A stretch of 64,000 bases of DNA from Desulfovibrio piger ATCC 29098 (GCF_000156375.1 NZ_DS996359.1:885522-949521), one strand, 5' to 3'. Positions 46,020 through 55,613 are shown, counted from the stretch's first letter. Numbers and translations: made by a program. Notes: generated from the letters alone by a model not told the origin.

Positions 46020-46049
46020 AGTATATGTTCCAGTCTCGCTGCCTGTCAA
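46020..46049 (-). promoter_or_regulatory. Consensus sigma-70 promoter of mqnE-mqnC
   Basis: On the minus strand TTGACA and TATACT are separated by 18 bases, about 45 bases before the mqnE start. Confidence 0.8.
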
Positions 46050-46084
46050 ACTGTTACGCCGGATAAAACAAAGAGAGGTGTCCC

Positions 46085-46915
46085 GTGGCGGAGAACATGA
46101 CGCTGGGCCTTTCGCCCTGTCCCAATGATACCTATATCTTCCATGCCCTGCTGCATCATCTGGTGCCGTCCCCGGCGCATTTCACGCCGCACATGGCCGA
46201 CGTGGAGGAGCTCAACGCCCTTGCCCGGCAAAAGAAACTGCCGGTGACCAAACTTTCGCTGGGCGTGGTGCCCTACATCATGGATGATTATGCCATCATG
46301 GCCTCGGGCGCCGCCCTGGGTTGGGGCTGCGGCCCGCTGGTGGTGGCCCGCGAAGACCTGCCCGAAGAAAAATGGAAAACGGCCCGTGTGGCCGTGCCGG
46401 GCCTCATGACCACGGCCAACCTGCTGCTGACCCTGCACGGCGGCTTCCAGGGTCCGCGCGAAGAGATGCTCTTCAGCGATGTCATGGACGCGGTGCTGAC
46501 CGGCGAGGCCGATATGGGCGTCATCATCCATGAGGGCCGTTTCACCTATGCCGACCGCGGCCTGGTGAAGCTGCTGGACCTGGGGCAGTGGTGGGAAGCC
46601 ACCTATCATGCGCCCCTGCCGCTGGGGGCCATCGCCGTGCGTCGCGACGTGCCCGTGGAGCTGGCCCGCGCCATCGAAGCGGCCATCACGGCCAGCGTGG
46701 ACTATGCCAATGCCAACCCGCGCGCCTCGGCGGAATTCATCCGCGAACACGCGCAGGAGCTGGCCGAGAGCGTGACCTCGGCCCACATCAAGACCTTCGT
46801 CACCGAGTACAGCCGTGACCTGGGCGATACGGGCCGTCAGGCCATCGCCCGTCTGGTGGAGACCGCGGCGAAGATGCAGGGCCTGCGCCTGCCCGAAGCG
46901 GGGCTCTTCCTGTAA
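46085..46915 (+). CDS. mqnD: 1,4-dihydroxy-6-naphthoate synthase MqnD
   Basis: The 276-residue protein cleaves cyclic dehypoxanthine futalosine to the naphthoate that is later prenylated. It shows LGLSPCPNDTYIFHALLH, VTKLSLGVVPYIMDDYAI, GCGPLVVAR and GVIIHEGRFTY. The start is GTG at 46085 after AGAGAGG. It is divergent from mqnE, so the cluster is transcribed in two directions. The intermediate hydrolase MqnB is not in the window. Confidence 0.93.
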   Translation: MAENMTLGLSPCPNDTYIFHALLHHLVPSPAHFTPHMADVEELNALARQKKLPVTKLSLGVVPYIMDDYAIMASGAALGWGCGPLVVAREDLPEEKWKTARVAVPGLMTTANLLLTLHGGFQGPREEMLFSDVMDAVLTGEADMGVIIHEGRFTYADRGLVKLLDLGQWWEATYHAPLPLGAIAVRRDVPVELARAIEAAITASVDYANANPRASAEFIREHAQELAESVTSAHIKTFVTEYSRDLGDTGRQAIARLVETAAKMQGLRLPEAGLFL

Positions 46916-46983
46916 GCCGGGCCGCAACAGGCCTGTTCGTACCTATCCGGGGGCCTCGCGCGGTCATGCCGCCGGGGCCTTTT

Positions 46984-47017
46984 CAGGGCCGTTCCGCAGG
47001 GAGCGGCCCTGTTTTTG
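46984..47017 (+). terminator. Terminator after mqnD
   Basis: The 12-bp stem CAGGGCCGTTCC / GGAGCGGCCCTG with loop GCAG is followed by TTTTTG. It ends only about 20 bases before the next start codon. Confidence 0.9.
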
Positions 47018-47035
47018 CCTCCATCTCAGAACATG

Positions 47036-48457
47036 ATGACCAAGAACAGATTCTTTTCCCTCAATGAGGCCCGCCGCTTCCTGGCCCTGGGCCTGCCCGT
47101 GCTGGTGACGCAGATCGCCCAGATGGGCATGAACTTCGTGGACACGGCCATGACCGGCCAGGCCAGCACGGCGGACATGGCCGCCGTGGCCGTCTCGGGC
47201 TCCATCTGGGTGCCTGTTTCCCTGCTGGGCATGGGCTGCCTGTTGTCCCTGCCCGCCATGATGGCCCATCTGGTGGGTGGCGGCGAGCAGCAGCGCACCC
47301 CGCATCTGCTGCGGCAGGGCCTCTGGCTCTCGAGCCTGCTGTCGCTGGTATTGATGGGCGTGTTCGCCTTCCTTTCCCTCCATCTGGAGCTGTTCGGCCT
47401 GGATGCCGAGCTGGCGCCGCTGGCGGCCGGGTATCTGCGGGCCATGCTCTTCGGCCTGCCGGGCATGATGCTGTTCGTGAACGTGCGCGGCTTTCTGGAA
47501 GGCTATGCCCGTACGCGTCCGGCCATGCTGGTGGGCCTGCTGGGGCTGGCGCTCAACGTGCCCTGCAATTATGTGCTCATCTACGGCAAGCTGGGCCTGC
47601 CCCAACTGGGGGCCGTGGGCTGCGGCGTGGCCACGGCCCTGTGTTACTGGTTCATGGGCCTGACCCTGGCCCTGTATGCCCGGCGCGAGGCGCGCTGCCG
47701 CAAGCTGGGGCCGCTGTTCCTGCCCCTGCTGCTGCCGCGTACGGCAGGGGAGGGCGTTGAGGCCCGGCGGGTGGACTGGCCGCTGGTCTGGCGCATCTTC
47801 CGCATCGGCCTGCCCGGTGCGCTGGCCGCCTGTTTCGAGGCTTCGCTGTTCGCGGTCACGGCCTTGCTGCTGGCACCGCTGGGCAAGGTGGTGGTGGCCG
47901 GGCACCAGATCGCCATGAATTTTTCCAGCATCATCTACATGCTGCCCCTGTCGCTGAACATCACCGTGGCCATCCGGGTGGGGCAGAACCTGGGCGCCGG
48001 GCGTCTGGAACGGGCCCGTCTTTCGGCCCGCACGGCCCTGTGCCTGGGGCTGGGCCTGGCCCTGCTGACCATGACGACCACCCTGTGCCTGCGGCCGCAG
48101 ATCGCCCAGATCTACAACTCTGACCCCGCCGTGCTGGGGCTGGCCGTGGGGCTGCTGGTCTTCGCCGCCGTCAACCAGATCCCGGAATCATTGCAGACGG
48201 TGAGCATCGGTGTGCTGCGCGCCTACAACGATACCCGCTACATCCTGGGCGTCTGCCTGTTCTCCTACTGGATCGTGGGGCTGGGCACGGGCTGGACCCT
48301 GGCCCGTACGGACTGGCTGGTGCCCGCCATGGGCGCCACCGGTTTCTGGATAGGCTATGGCCTGGCCCTGTGGGTGAGCTTCAGCCTGTACCGTTTGCGC
48401 ATGGGCCGCTTGCACCGGCTGGATGCGGAGGCCGTGCGGCAGCGTATCCGCCGCTGA
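47036..48457 (+). CDS. MATE-family multidrug/metabolite exporter 1
   Basis: The 473-residue protein has the twelve-helix MATE layout. It shows LALGLPVLVTQIAQMGMNFVDTAMTGQ in helix 1 and the second-half repeat GKVVVAGHQIAMNFSSIIYMLPLSLNITVAIRVGQ. MATE proteins export cationic drugs or metabolites using sodium or proton gradients. I chose the ATG at 47036 because the paralogue downstream starts at the equivalent point. No clear ribosome-binding site precedes it, and the mqnD terminator lies 20 bases upstream, so its promoter is unclear. Confidence 0.88.
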   Translation: MTKNRFFSLNEARRFLALGLPVLVTQIAQMGMNFVDTAMTGQASTADMAAVAVSGSIWVPVSLLGMGCLLSLPAMMAHLVGGGEQQRTPHLLRQGLWLSSLLSLVLMGVFAFLSLHLELFGLDAELAPLAAGYLRAMLFGLPGMMLFVNVRGFLEGYARTRPAMLVGLLGLALNVPCNYVLIYGKLGLPQLGAVGCGVATALCYWFMGLTLALYARREARCRKLGPLFLPLLLPRTAGEGVEARRVDWPLVWRIFRIGLPGALAACFEASLFAVTALLLAPLGKVVVAGHQIAMNFSSIIYMLPLSLNITVAIRVGQNLGAGRLERARLSARTALCLGLGLALLTMTTTLCLRPQIAQIYNSDPAVLGLAVGLLVFAAVNQIPESLQTVSIGVLRAYNDTRYILGVCLFSYWIVGLGTGWTLARTDWLVPAMGATGFWIGYGLALWVSFSLYRLRMGRLHRLDAEAVRQRIRR

Positions 48458-48802
48458 CCGGGGCGGCATGGGATTGGTGCCGGATACGCACGCAGGGAAG
48501 GGGAGGCATGGCAAGGCCTCCCCTTTTTGTATGCCTGAAGGCCTCCTCACGGGCATGCTTGCGTGGCGGAGCGCGTTTCGTCCCTGCAGGGCGTTGCGGA
48601 CAGGCGGCAGAGGGGCCCCGCCGTTTGTCCGGGAAGTCTTTTCCCGCTATGGCGCGGGCTTGTCATTCAGGGGGGGAGCGGGTATAGGAGGGGCGCGGAC
48701 CGTACCCTGCCACGGCTGTGCCGGCAGGATGCCCCGCCTGCCTCCGGCCCGGCATAAGGGCTTGTCTTGTAACCGGATATTTCCGGCTGCGGATGGGAGA
48801 CC
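48458..48802. other. Spacer between the two MATE genes
   Basis: It holds the terminator at 48500-48528 and GC-rich sequence without a recognisable gene. A small CCGG(A)TATTTCCGG hairpin lies just before the second MATE gene. Confidence 0.5.
48500..48528 (+). terminator. Terminator after MATE exporter 1
   Basis: The 8-bp stem GGGGAGGC / GCCTCCCC is followed by TTTTT. Confidence 0.9.
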
Positions 48803-50281
48803 ATGCAGAACCAGTTTTTCTCGTTGTCCGAGGCCCGGCGCTTTGTTGCTCTGGGCCTCCCTGTATTTGTGGCCCAGATGTCGCAGATGGGCATGAACTT
48901 CGTAGACACGGCCATGACCGGCCAGTCCAGTACGGCGGACATGGCGGCCGTGGCCGTGGCCGGTTCCATCTGGAACCCCCTTTCCCTGCTGGGCATAGGC
49001 TGCCTGCTTTCCCTGCCGGCCATGAGCGCCCATCTGGTGGGCGGCGGTCAGCGTTCACGCACCCCGCACCTGCTGCGGCAGGGCATCTGGCTCACGCTGG
49101 TCATCAGCGCCATCCTGATGACCGTCTTTTATGTCATCTCCTGGCATTTGCAGTCCTTCGGGCTGGATGAGGAGCTCTCCCGTCTGGGCGGCGGCTATCT
49201 GCGCGCCATGCTCTGGGGGCTGCCGGGCTTCATGCTGTTCGTCAATGTGCGCAGCTTTCTGGAAGGCTATGCCCGCACACGCCCGGCCATGATCATCGGC
49301 ATCCTGGGACTGGCGCTCAACGTGCCCTGCAACTATGTGCTCATCTACGGCAAGCTGGGCCTGCCCCAGCTGGGGGCCGTGGGCTGCGGCGTGGCCACGG
49401 CCTTGTGCTACTGGTTCATGGCCGCCTGCATGATCTACTACGTGCGCCGGGACGCCCAGTACAGGGATCTGCATCCCCTGTTCCTGCCTCTGCTGCTGCC
49501 GCGCACGGCCCGTGCCTGCGGTTGTGAGGCCCGCGCCCGGGACGATGCCAGCCCCCTGGCCGCCCCTTATACGCCCGAACCGGTGCCCTGCCGTTTCGAC
49601 TTTCCCCTGATCTGGCGCATCCTGCGCATCGGTCTGCCCGGTGCGCTGGCCGTGTTCTTCGAAGTCTCGCTGTTCGCGCTTTCGGCGCTGCTGCTGGCGC
49701 CGCTGGGCAAGGTGATCGTGGCCGGGCATCAGATCGCCATGAACTTTGCCGGGCTGGTCTTCATGCTGCCCCTGTCGCTGAACATCACGGCGGCCATCCG
49801 GGTGGGGCAGAGCGTGGGCGCCGGGCGTCTGGGCCGGGCCCGTCTTTCAGCCCGCACGGCCCTGTGCATGGGCGCCGTCTCCTCGTTGATCATCGCGGCC
49901 TGTACGGCCCTGTTCCGGGAGCAGATCGTGCACATCTACAATGATGACCCCGCCGTGACGGCGCTGGCCATGAGCCTGCTGCTGCTCGGTTCCTGCTACC
50001 AGCTGGTGGATGCCTTGCAGACCATTAGTATCGGTATCCTGCGTGCCTACAACGATACCCGCATCATCTCGCTGGTCTGCTTCACCTCCTACTGGATCAT
50101 CGGCCTGCCCCTGGGCTTCACGCTGGCCCGCACGGACTGGCTCGTCCCGGCTATGGGGCCTGCGGGCTTCTGGATCTCCTATATCGTGGCCCTGGGCTTC
50201 GGGGCCCTGTGTTACCTGATACGCGTGCACCATCTGCACGGTCTGGATGCCGAAGCCGTACGGCGGCGCATCCAGCGCTGA
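48803..50281 (+). CDS. MATE-family multidrug/metabolite exporter 2
   Basis: The 492-residue protein is a close paralogue of the gene at 47036. Long blocks are nearly identical, such as GLALNVPCNYVLIYGKLG and the C-terminal RTDWLVPAMG. It differs by a longer loop between the two halves (about residues 232-262, ACGCEARARDDASPLAAPYT). GGGAG lies before the ATG. The pair looks like a tandem duplication that has since diverged. A TetR-type regulator follows, which might control it. Confidence 0.88.
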   Translation: MQNQFFSLSEARRFVALGLPVFVAQMSQMGMNFVDTAMTGQSSTADMAAVAVAGSIWNPLSLLGIGCLLSLPAMSAHLVGGGQRSRTPHLLRQGIWLTLVISAILMTVFYVISWHLQSFGLDEELSRLGGGYLRAMLWGLPGFMLFVNVRSFLEGYARTRPAMIIGILGLALNVPCNYVLIYGKLGLPQLGAVGCGVATALCYWFMAACMIYYVRRDAQYRDLHPLFLPLLLPRTARACGCEARARDDASPLAAPYTPEPVPCRFDFPLIWRILRIGLPGALAVFFEVSLFALSALLLAPLGKVIVAGHQIAMNFAGLVFMLPLSLNITAAIRVGQSVGAGRLGRARLSARTALCMGAVSSLIIAACTALFREQIVHIYNDDPAVTALAMSLLLLGSCYQLVDALQTISIGILRAYNDTRIISLVCFTSYWIIGLPLGFTLARTDWLVPAMGPAGFWISYIVALGFGALCYLIRVHHLHGLDAEAVRRRIQR

Positions 50282-50291
50282 CGTTCCGAAG

Positions 50292-50325
50292 GGCCCTGCG
50301 GCACCATGCCGTGGGGCTTTTTTTG
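50292..50325 (+). terminator. Terminator after MATE exporter 2
   Basis: GCCCTGCGGCA and GCCGTGGGGC pair (with T-G pairs) around CCAT and are followed by TTTTTTTG. Confidence 0.85.
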
Positions 50326-50464
50326 TCCGTCCGCCGCGCCGTGATTTCTTGTTACGGAGACAAGAAAAATAATTGAAATTTGAATTTTAATTCGTTAACG
50401 TTTTTTGAACATGGCAGGAAGTATTCTTGATTGGATAATGGAACTTTAGCATTATGAGGCGGCA

Positions 50465-51169
50465 ATGGGCAGTATTTCCCACGGGGGGCACGAGCGCGGC
50501 AAGCGCGGTGACGGGGATCTGACCCGGGCCCGGATCCTGGAATCGGCAGGACAGCTGGCGGCCGAATGCGGCTATGCCAACATGACCAGCAAACAGGTCT
50601 GCGAACGGGCCCATGTGAACATGGCGGCGGTCAACTACCATTTCGGCAGCCGCGAAGGACTGTATGCGGCCGTGCTGGCCGAGGCCCATGACCGTCTTTT
50701 TACGCTGGAGCGCCTGCGCCAGATCCTGGCGGAGGGCACGGCGCGTGAAAAACTGTCGCGTACGCTGGACGAGCTGCTGGCCCATCTGCACGGGCCGCGC
50801 AGCTGGCATGTGCGGGTACTGGCACGGGAATTTTTTTCTCCGGCGGGTTTTGTGGACCCTTTCCTGCAGGAAAAGGTGCATCCCAAGGCCCGGTTGTTGC
50901 GCGGCCTGCTGAGCGAGATCACCGGCATCCCGCAGGATGCCTCCCAGCTGGACTGCTGCATCGCCAGTTCCATGGGGACCTGCATGATGCTCATCATGCT
51001 GGATCCGGCTTTTGCCGACAGTCTGTTCCCGAACCTGACAGAAAAGAGCGCATCCCTTGACCAGATGGTCAAGGACTTCATCTTTGCCGGGCTGGACGAC
51101 GCCGCGGCCAAGTGGCGCGCCCGTTCGGCAGGGGACGAGTGCGGGACCGGATCCGACGAGAGACCATAG
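50465..51169 (+). CDS. TetR/AcrR-family transcriptional regulator (CerR-like C-domain)
   Basis: The 234-residue protein has a TetR helix-turn-helix at about residues 20-66 (ARILESAGQLAAECGYANMT, then SKQVCERAHVNMAAVNYHF). The ligand domain resembles the DUF1956/CerR type (LAREFFSPAGFVDPFLQE). The 70 bases upstream are AT-rich with short inverted repeats such as GAATTTTAATTC, a possible site for self-control. The large activase-like gene starts 36 bases later, so the two probably form one unit. Targets are unknown. Confidence 0.85.
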   Translation: MGSISHGGHERGKRGDGDLTRARILESAGQLAAECGYANMTSKQVCERAHVNMAAVNYHFGSREGLYAAVLAEAHDRLFTLERLRQILAEGTAREKLSRTLDELLAHLHGPRSWHVRVLAREFFSPAGFVDPFLQEKVHPKARLLRGLLSEITGIPQDASQLDCCIASSMGTCMMLIMLDPAFADSLFPNLTEKSASLDQMVKDFIFAGLDDAAAKWRARSAGDECGTGSDERP

Positions 51170-51205
51170 ACAAGATTTATCCGGCAGAAGCGGGGGAATC
51201 AGGTA

Positions 51206-54200
51206 ATGGAAGAAGCTTTGTATCTCGGGCTCGATGCAGGCTCCACCACGGTCAAGCTGGCCCTGGTGGATGCGCGGGGCACGCTGCTGGAAGCCCGTTA
51301 TGAACGTCATGGCGCGGCGGTGCGCGCGACTTTGCGCACGCTGCTGGAGGACCTGGCCGAACGGCGGCCCGGCCTGGTGGTGCGCCCGGCCATGACGGGT
51401 TCCGCGGCCCTGCGGCTGGCGCAGGCCCTGGAGCTGCCCTTCGTGCAGGAGGTGCTGGCCACGTCGCGGGCCATCGCCGTCCTGGCGCCGCAGACCGACG
51501 TGGCGGTGGAACTGGGCGGCGAGGACGCCAAGATCCTTTATTTTTCCGATGGTTCGGACAATCTGCGCATGAACGAGGCCTGTGCCGGCGGTACCGGGGC
51601 CTTCATCGACCAGATGGCCAGCCTGCTGGATACCGATGCGGCCGGTCTTGATGCGTTGGCCGCGCGCCACACCACCATCTATCCCATCGCGTCCCGCTGC
51701 GGTGTCTTCGCCAAGACCGACGTGGTGCCCCTGCTCAACGAAGGCGCGCCCCGCGAGGATCTGGCGGCCTCCATCTTCCAGGCCGTGGTGGAACAGACCA
51801 TCGGCGGTCTGGCCTGCGGTCACCCCATCCGCGGCAAGGTCGCCTTTTTGGGCGGGCCCCTGCACTTCCTGCCCCAGCTCAAGGCCCGCTTTGTGGAGAC
51901 CCTGCACATGGCTCCCGAAGACGTGGTGGACGTGCCGGATGCCCAGTACGTGGTGGCGCGCGGTACGGCCCTGAGCCTGGTGGACATCCCCGGCCTGGGG
52001 CGGCCCGTGGCTTCCACGCCCGTGAGCGTGGCCGAACTGGCCGAACGCGCCCGTACCCGTACGTTCGAGGGCGAGACCAGCGCCAGCCTGCCGCCCCTGT
52101 TCGATTCCGAAGCCGAATATCATGTCTTTCTTGACCGTCACCGCCGGGACGCCGCGCCGCGCGGCCGGCTGGACGAGGCCTCGGGCCCGCTCTATCTGGG
52201 CGTTGACCTGGGCTCCACCACGGTCAAGGCTGTGCTGGTGGACATCAACGGCGCCGTGCTGGACACCTGGTACCAGCGCAACCAGGGCGACCCGCTGGCC
52301 GGGCTGCTGCCCTATGCGGCCGATCTGGTGGACCGTCTGCCCGCCGGTGCCTGGATACAGGCCAGTGCGGCCACGGGCTACGGCGCCGACTATGCCCGGG
52401 CGGCCCTGGGCTCCGTCATCTCCGAAGTGGAGACCGTGGCCCACCTTAAGGCGGCCTGCCGTCTGGTGCCGGACGCCACCTATGTCATCGACATCGGCGG
52501 CCAGGACATGAAATGCCTCAAGGTCCGGCAGGGCTGCATCGCGGGCGTGACCCTCAACGAAGCCTGTTCCGCCGGTTGCGGGGCTTTTCTGGAGACTTTT
52601 GCCCAAAGCCTGAACCTGAGCATGGAAGAGTTCGTGCAGGCCGCGCTCTTTGCCCGCCATCCCGTGGATCTGGGCTCGCGCTGCACGGTGTTCATGAATT
52701 CCAAGGTCAAGCAGGCCCAGAAGGAGGGCGCCTCCATCGGCGATATCGCGGCCGGCCTTTGCTATGCCGTCATCCGCAATGCCCTCTACAAGGTGCTGCG
52801 CCTGCGCACGCCCGACGAGCTGGGCGCGCGCGTGCTGGTGCAGGGCGGTTCCTTCATGAACGATGCCCTGCTGCGCGTCATGGAAAACCTGCTGCAGCGG
52901 GAGGTCAGCCGTCCCGACATCGCCGGGCTCATGGGCGCGTACGGCGCGGCCCTGCTGGCCCTGCGCCGCTGTGCGGGGCAGGAGGAGCGCACGCCCCTGA
53001 GTTCCGCCGGGCTGCGCTCGCTGGAGATCACGACTAAGTCCGTGCGCTGCCGTGGCTGCGGCAACCATTGCCTGCTCAAGGTGCACCGCTTCTCCAACGG
53101 GCACCGCTTCGTGTCCGGCAACCGCTGCGAACGCGGCGGCATGGGGCATTCGCAGGGCGATGTCCCGGTCATGCCAAATATCTACGCATGGAAGGCCCAG
53201 CGCCTGCTCCGCTACCAACCGCTGGAACCGGAGCAGGCCCCCCGCGGCCGCATGGGCATTCCCCGTGTGCTCAACATCTACGAGCATTATCCCTTCTGGT
53301 TCACCTTTTTCACCCGTCTGGGCTACAGGGTGGAGCTTTCCCCGGCATCGGGCAAGGAGCTGTACGACCTGGGCCTTTCGTCCATGCCGTCCCAGACGGT
53401 CTGTTACCCCGCCAAGCTGGCCCACGGCCATGTGATGGCCCTGCTGCGCCAGGGCGTGCGGGAGATCTTTTTCCCCTGCCTGCCGCGTGAAGGACAGGAT
53501 ACCTCGGTGCGGGGCTACAACTGCCCCGTGGTCTCCGGCTATCCCGAGGTCATCCGCCTGAACACCGACGAGGTGCGCGAGCTGGGCGCGCATCTGTACA
53601 CGCCCTTCGTCTCGCTGGAGCATCTGGACACCCTGGTGGACCGCCTGCACGAAGTGCTGGGCCTGCCCAAGCTGGAACTGTGGGAGGCGGCCCACGCGGC
53701 CCGTGCCGAGCAGGAGGCCTACCGGGCCGAACTGCGGGCCGAGGGCGAACGCATCCTGGCCCAGGTGGAGCGTGAACAGGGGCTGGGCATCGTGCTGTGC
53801 GGCCGTCCCTACCATGCGGACCCGGCCGTGCATCACGGTCTGCCGGATTACATCGCCTCGCTGGGCGCGGCCGTGCTCAGCGAGGACAGCGTGGCCCATC
53901 TGGGCGTGCTGCGCGATCCGTTGCGCGTGGTGGACCAGTGGAGCTATCACTCCCGCCTGTACCGGGCCGCGGCCCTGGTCTGCGAGCGTCCCCTGCTGGA
54001 GCTGGTGCAGCTCACATCCTTCGGCTGCGGCCTCGATGCCGTGACCAGCGACCAGGTGGCGGAACTGCTGACCCACCATGGCCGTCTGCATACGCTCATC
54101 AAGATAGACGAAGGCGCCTCTTTGGGAGCGGCCCGCATCCGCATCCGTTCGCTGCTGGCCGCTGTGCGGGAACGCCGCGAGAGCAGGGCGCCGGAGTTCC

Positions 54201-55450
54201 GGCAGTCCCCGCGTCCGGAAAGCCCGTACTTCACCGAGGACATGCGCGAGACCCACACCATCGTGGCCCCGCAGATGGCGCCGCTGCATTTTTCCATCAT
54301 GGAGGCGGCGGTCAACAGCGTGGGCTACCGCTTGCAGGTGTTGCCCGTGGTCAGCCGCCGGGCCATCGAGCTGGGCCTGAACTACGTCCATAACGATGCC
54401 TGCTATCCGGCCATCGTAGTCATCGGCCAGATGCTGGACGCCCTGTTCAACGGCCAGTGCGACCCGCAGCGCACGGCCCTGATGCTGGCCCAGACCTGCG
54501 GCCCCTGCCGCGCCAGCAATTATCCGGCCCTGCTGCGCAAGGCCCTGCAGGAAGCGGGCTTCCCGCAGGTGCCCATCCTGACGTTGAGCAGCGGTTCCCT
54601 CAACAAGCAGCCGGGCTTCAAGATGTCGGGCAGCATGCTGCACCGCATGATCCTGAGCTGCCTGTACGGCGACATGCTGCAGCGTGTCTCCATGTCCTGC
54701 CGGGCCAACGAGCTGCACAAGGGCGATACCGACGCGCTGCTGGAACGCTGGACGCAGCGTGCCCGTGAGGTGGTGGGCAAGGGCGATACCCGCGCCTTCC
54801 GCAAGGACATGCGCCGCATCGTGGAGGACTTCACGAAGATCCCGCGTGACGGCGTGGTCCGGCCCAAGGTGGGCATCGTGGGCGAGATCCTGCTCAAGTA
54901 CCACCCCGATGCCAACAACCATGTGGCCCGGCACATCATGGAAGAGGGCGGCGAGCCCGTGCTCACCGACATCATGGACTTTTTCCTCTACTGCTTCATG
55001 GATCCCATGTACCGCTGGCAGCGGCTGGGCGGGCGCATCCTGCCCGCGCTGGGCAGCTGGCTGTTCATCATGCGGGTGGAGATGCTGCGCACCTCCATGC
55101 GCAAGGCTCTGGAAGGCAGCATCTTCATGCCCGTGTCCCGCATCCGGCACCTGTCGCACAGCGTCAAGGGCATCATCTCGCGCGGCAACCAGGCCGGTGA
55201 GGGCTGGCTGCTGACCGCCGAGATGCTGGAACTCATCGACAACGGCGCCACCAACGTGCTCTGCCTGCAACCTTTCGGCTGCCTGCCCAACCACATCACC
55301 GGCAAGGGCGTCATGAAGGAACTCAAGCGCTTGCGTCCCGCGGCCAACCTCATGGCCGTGGACTATGACCCCGGCAGCAGCGAGGCCAACCAGCTCAACC
55401 GCATCAAGCTCTTCATGTCCATGGCCCACGCCAAGTTGCAGCAGGCCTGA
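51206..55450 (+). CDS. Large acyl-CoA dehydratase activase-like protein with two ATPase domains
   Basis: The 1414-residue protein fuses several parts. Residues about 5-265 and 330-590 are two BadF/BcrA-type ASKHA ATPase domains (LGLDAGSTTVKLALVD and LGVDLGSTTVKAVLVD) with cluster cysteines in EACAGGTGAFIDQ and EACSAGCGAFLE. A Cys-rich segment follows near 610-645 (VRCRGCGNHC). DUF2229-like sequence starts near 682, and a region resembling the HgdB-type dehydratase component spans about 1018-1400. In 2-hydroxyacyl-CoA dehydratases the activase injects one electron with ATP hydrolysis. No dehydratase subunits are adjacent, so the substrate here is unknown. It follows a TetR gene. Confidence 0.85.
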   Translation: MEEALYLGLDAGSTTVKLALVDARGTLLEARYERHGAAVRATLRTLLEDLAERRPGLVVRPAMTGSAALRLAQALELPFVQEVLATSRAIAVLAPQTDVAVELGGEDAKILYFSDGSDNLRMNEACAGGTGAFIDQMASLLDTDAAGLDALAARHTTIYPIASRCGVFAKTDVVPLLNEGAPREDLAASIFQAVVEQTIGGLACGHPIRGKVAFLGGPLHFLPQLKARFVETLHMAPEDVVDVPDAQYVVARGTALSLVDIPGLGRPVASTPVSVAELAERARTRTFEGETSASLPPLFDSEAEYHVFLDRHRRDAAPRGRLDEASGPLYLGVDLGSTTVKAVLVDINGAVLDTWYQRNQGDPLAGLLPYAADLVDRLPAGAWIQASAATGYGADYARAALGSVISEVETVAHLKAACRLVPDATYVIDIGGQDMKCLKVRQGCIAGVTLNEACSAGCGAFLETFAQSLNLSMEEFVQAALFARHPVDLGSRCTVFMNSKVKQAQKEGASIGDIAAGLCYAVIRNALYKVLRLRTPDELGARVLVQGGSFMNDALLRVMENLLQREVSRPDIAGLMGAYGAALLALRRCAGQEERTPLSSAGLRSLEITTKSVRCRGCGNHCLLKVHRFSNGHRFVSGNRCERGGMGHSQGDVPVMPNIYAWKAQRLLRYQPLEPEQAPRGRMGIPRVLNIYEHYPFWFTFFTRLGYRVELSPASGKELYDLGLSSMPSQTVCYPAKLAHGHVMALLRQGVREIFFPCLPREGQDTSVRGYNCPVVSGYPEVIRLNTDEVRELGAHLYTPFVSLEHLDTLVDRLHEVLGLPKLELWEAAHAARAEQEAYRAELRAEGERILAQVEREQGLGIVLCGRPYHADPAVHHGLPDYIASLGAAVLSEDSVAHLGVLRDPLRVVDQWSYHSRLYRAAALVCERPLLELVQLTSFGCGLDAVTSDQVAELLTHHGRLHTLIKIDEGASLGAARIRIRSLLAAVRERRESRAPEFRQSPRPESPYFTEDMRETHTIVAPQMAPLHFSIMEAAVNSVGYRLQVLPVVSRRAIELGLNYVHNDACYPAIVVIGQMLDALFNGQCDPQRTALMLAQTCGPCRASNYPALLRKALQEAGFPQVPILTLSSGSLNKQPGFKMSGSMLHRMILSCLYGDMLQRVSMSCRANELHKGDTDALLERWTQRAREVVGKGDTRAFRKDMRRIVEDFTKIPRDGVVRPKVGIVGEILLKYHPDANNHVARHIMEEGGEPVLTDIMDFFLYCFMDPMYRWQRLGGRILPALGSWLFIMRVEMLRTSMRKALEGSIFMPVSRIRHLSHSVKGIISRGNQAGEGWLLTAEMLELIDNGATNVLCLQPFGCLPNHITGKGVMKELKRLRPAANLMAVDYDPGSSEANQLNRIKLFMSMAHAKLQQA

Positions 55451-55483
55451 TGACGGGGAGCGGCAGGCATCCCTGAACGTGTC

Positions 55484-55526
55484 TAAAAAAACAGCCCGAA
55501 ACCGAGACGGTTCGGGCTGTTTTTGC
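55484..55526. terminator. Bidirectional terminator between convergent genes
   Basis: ACAGCCCGAA and CCG pair with CGGTTCGGGCTGT. T runs on both strands serve the large activase-like gene and the minus-strand nuclease gene. Confidence 0.92.
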
Positions 55527-55613
55527 ATGCCAAGGAATAATGGCCGGTTGCTGTCTTGATGCGTTGGGATCTCTGCATGCCTCGCAACAGAGACCTCCCC
55601 GGAAAGAGGCTTT

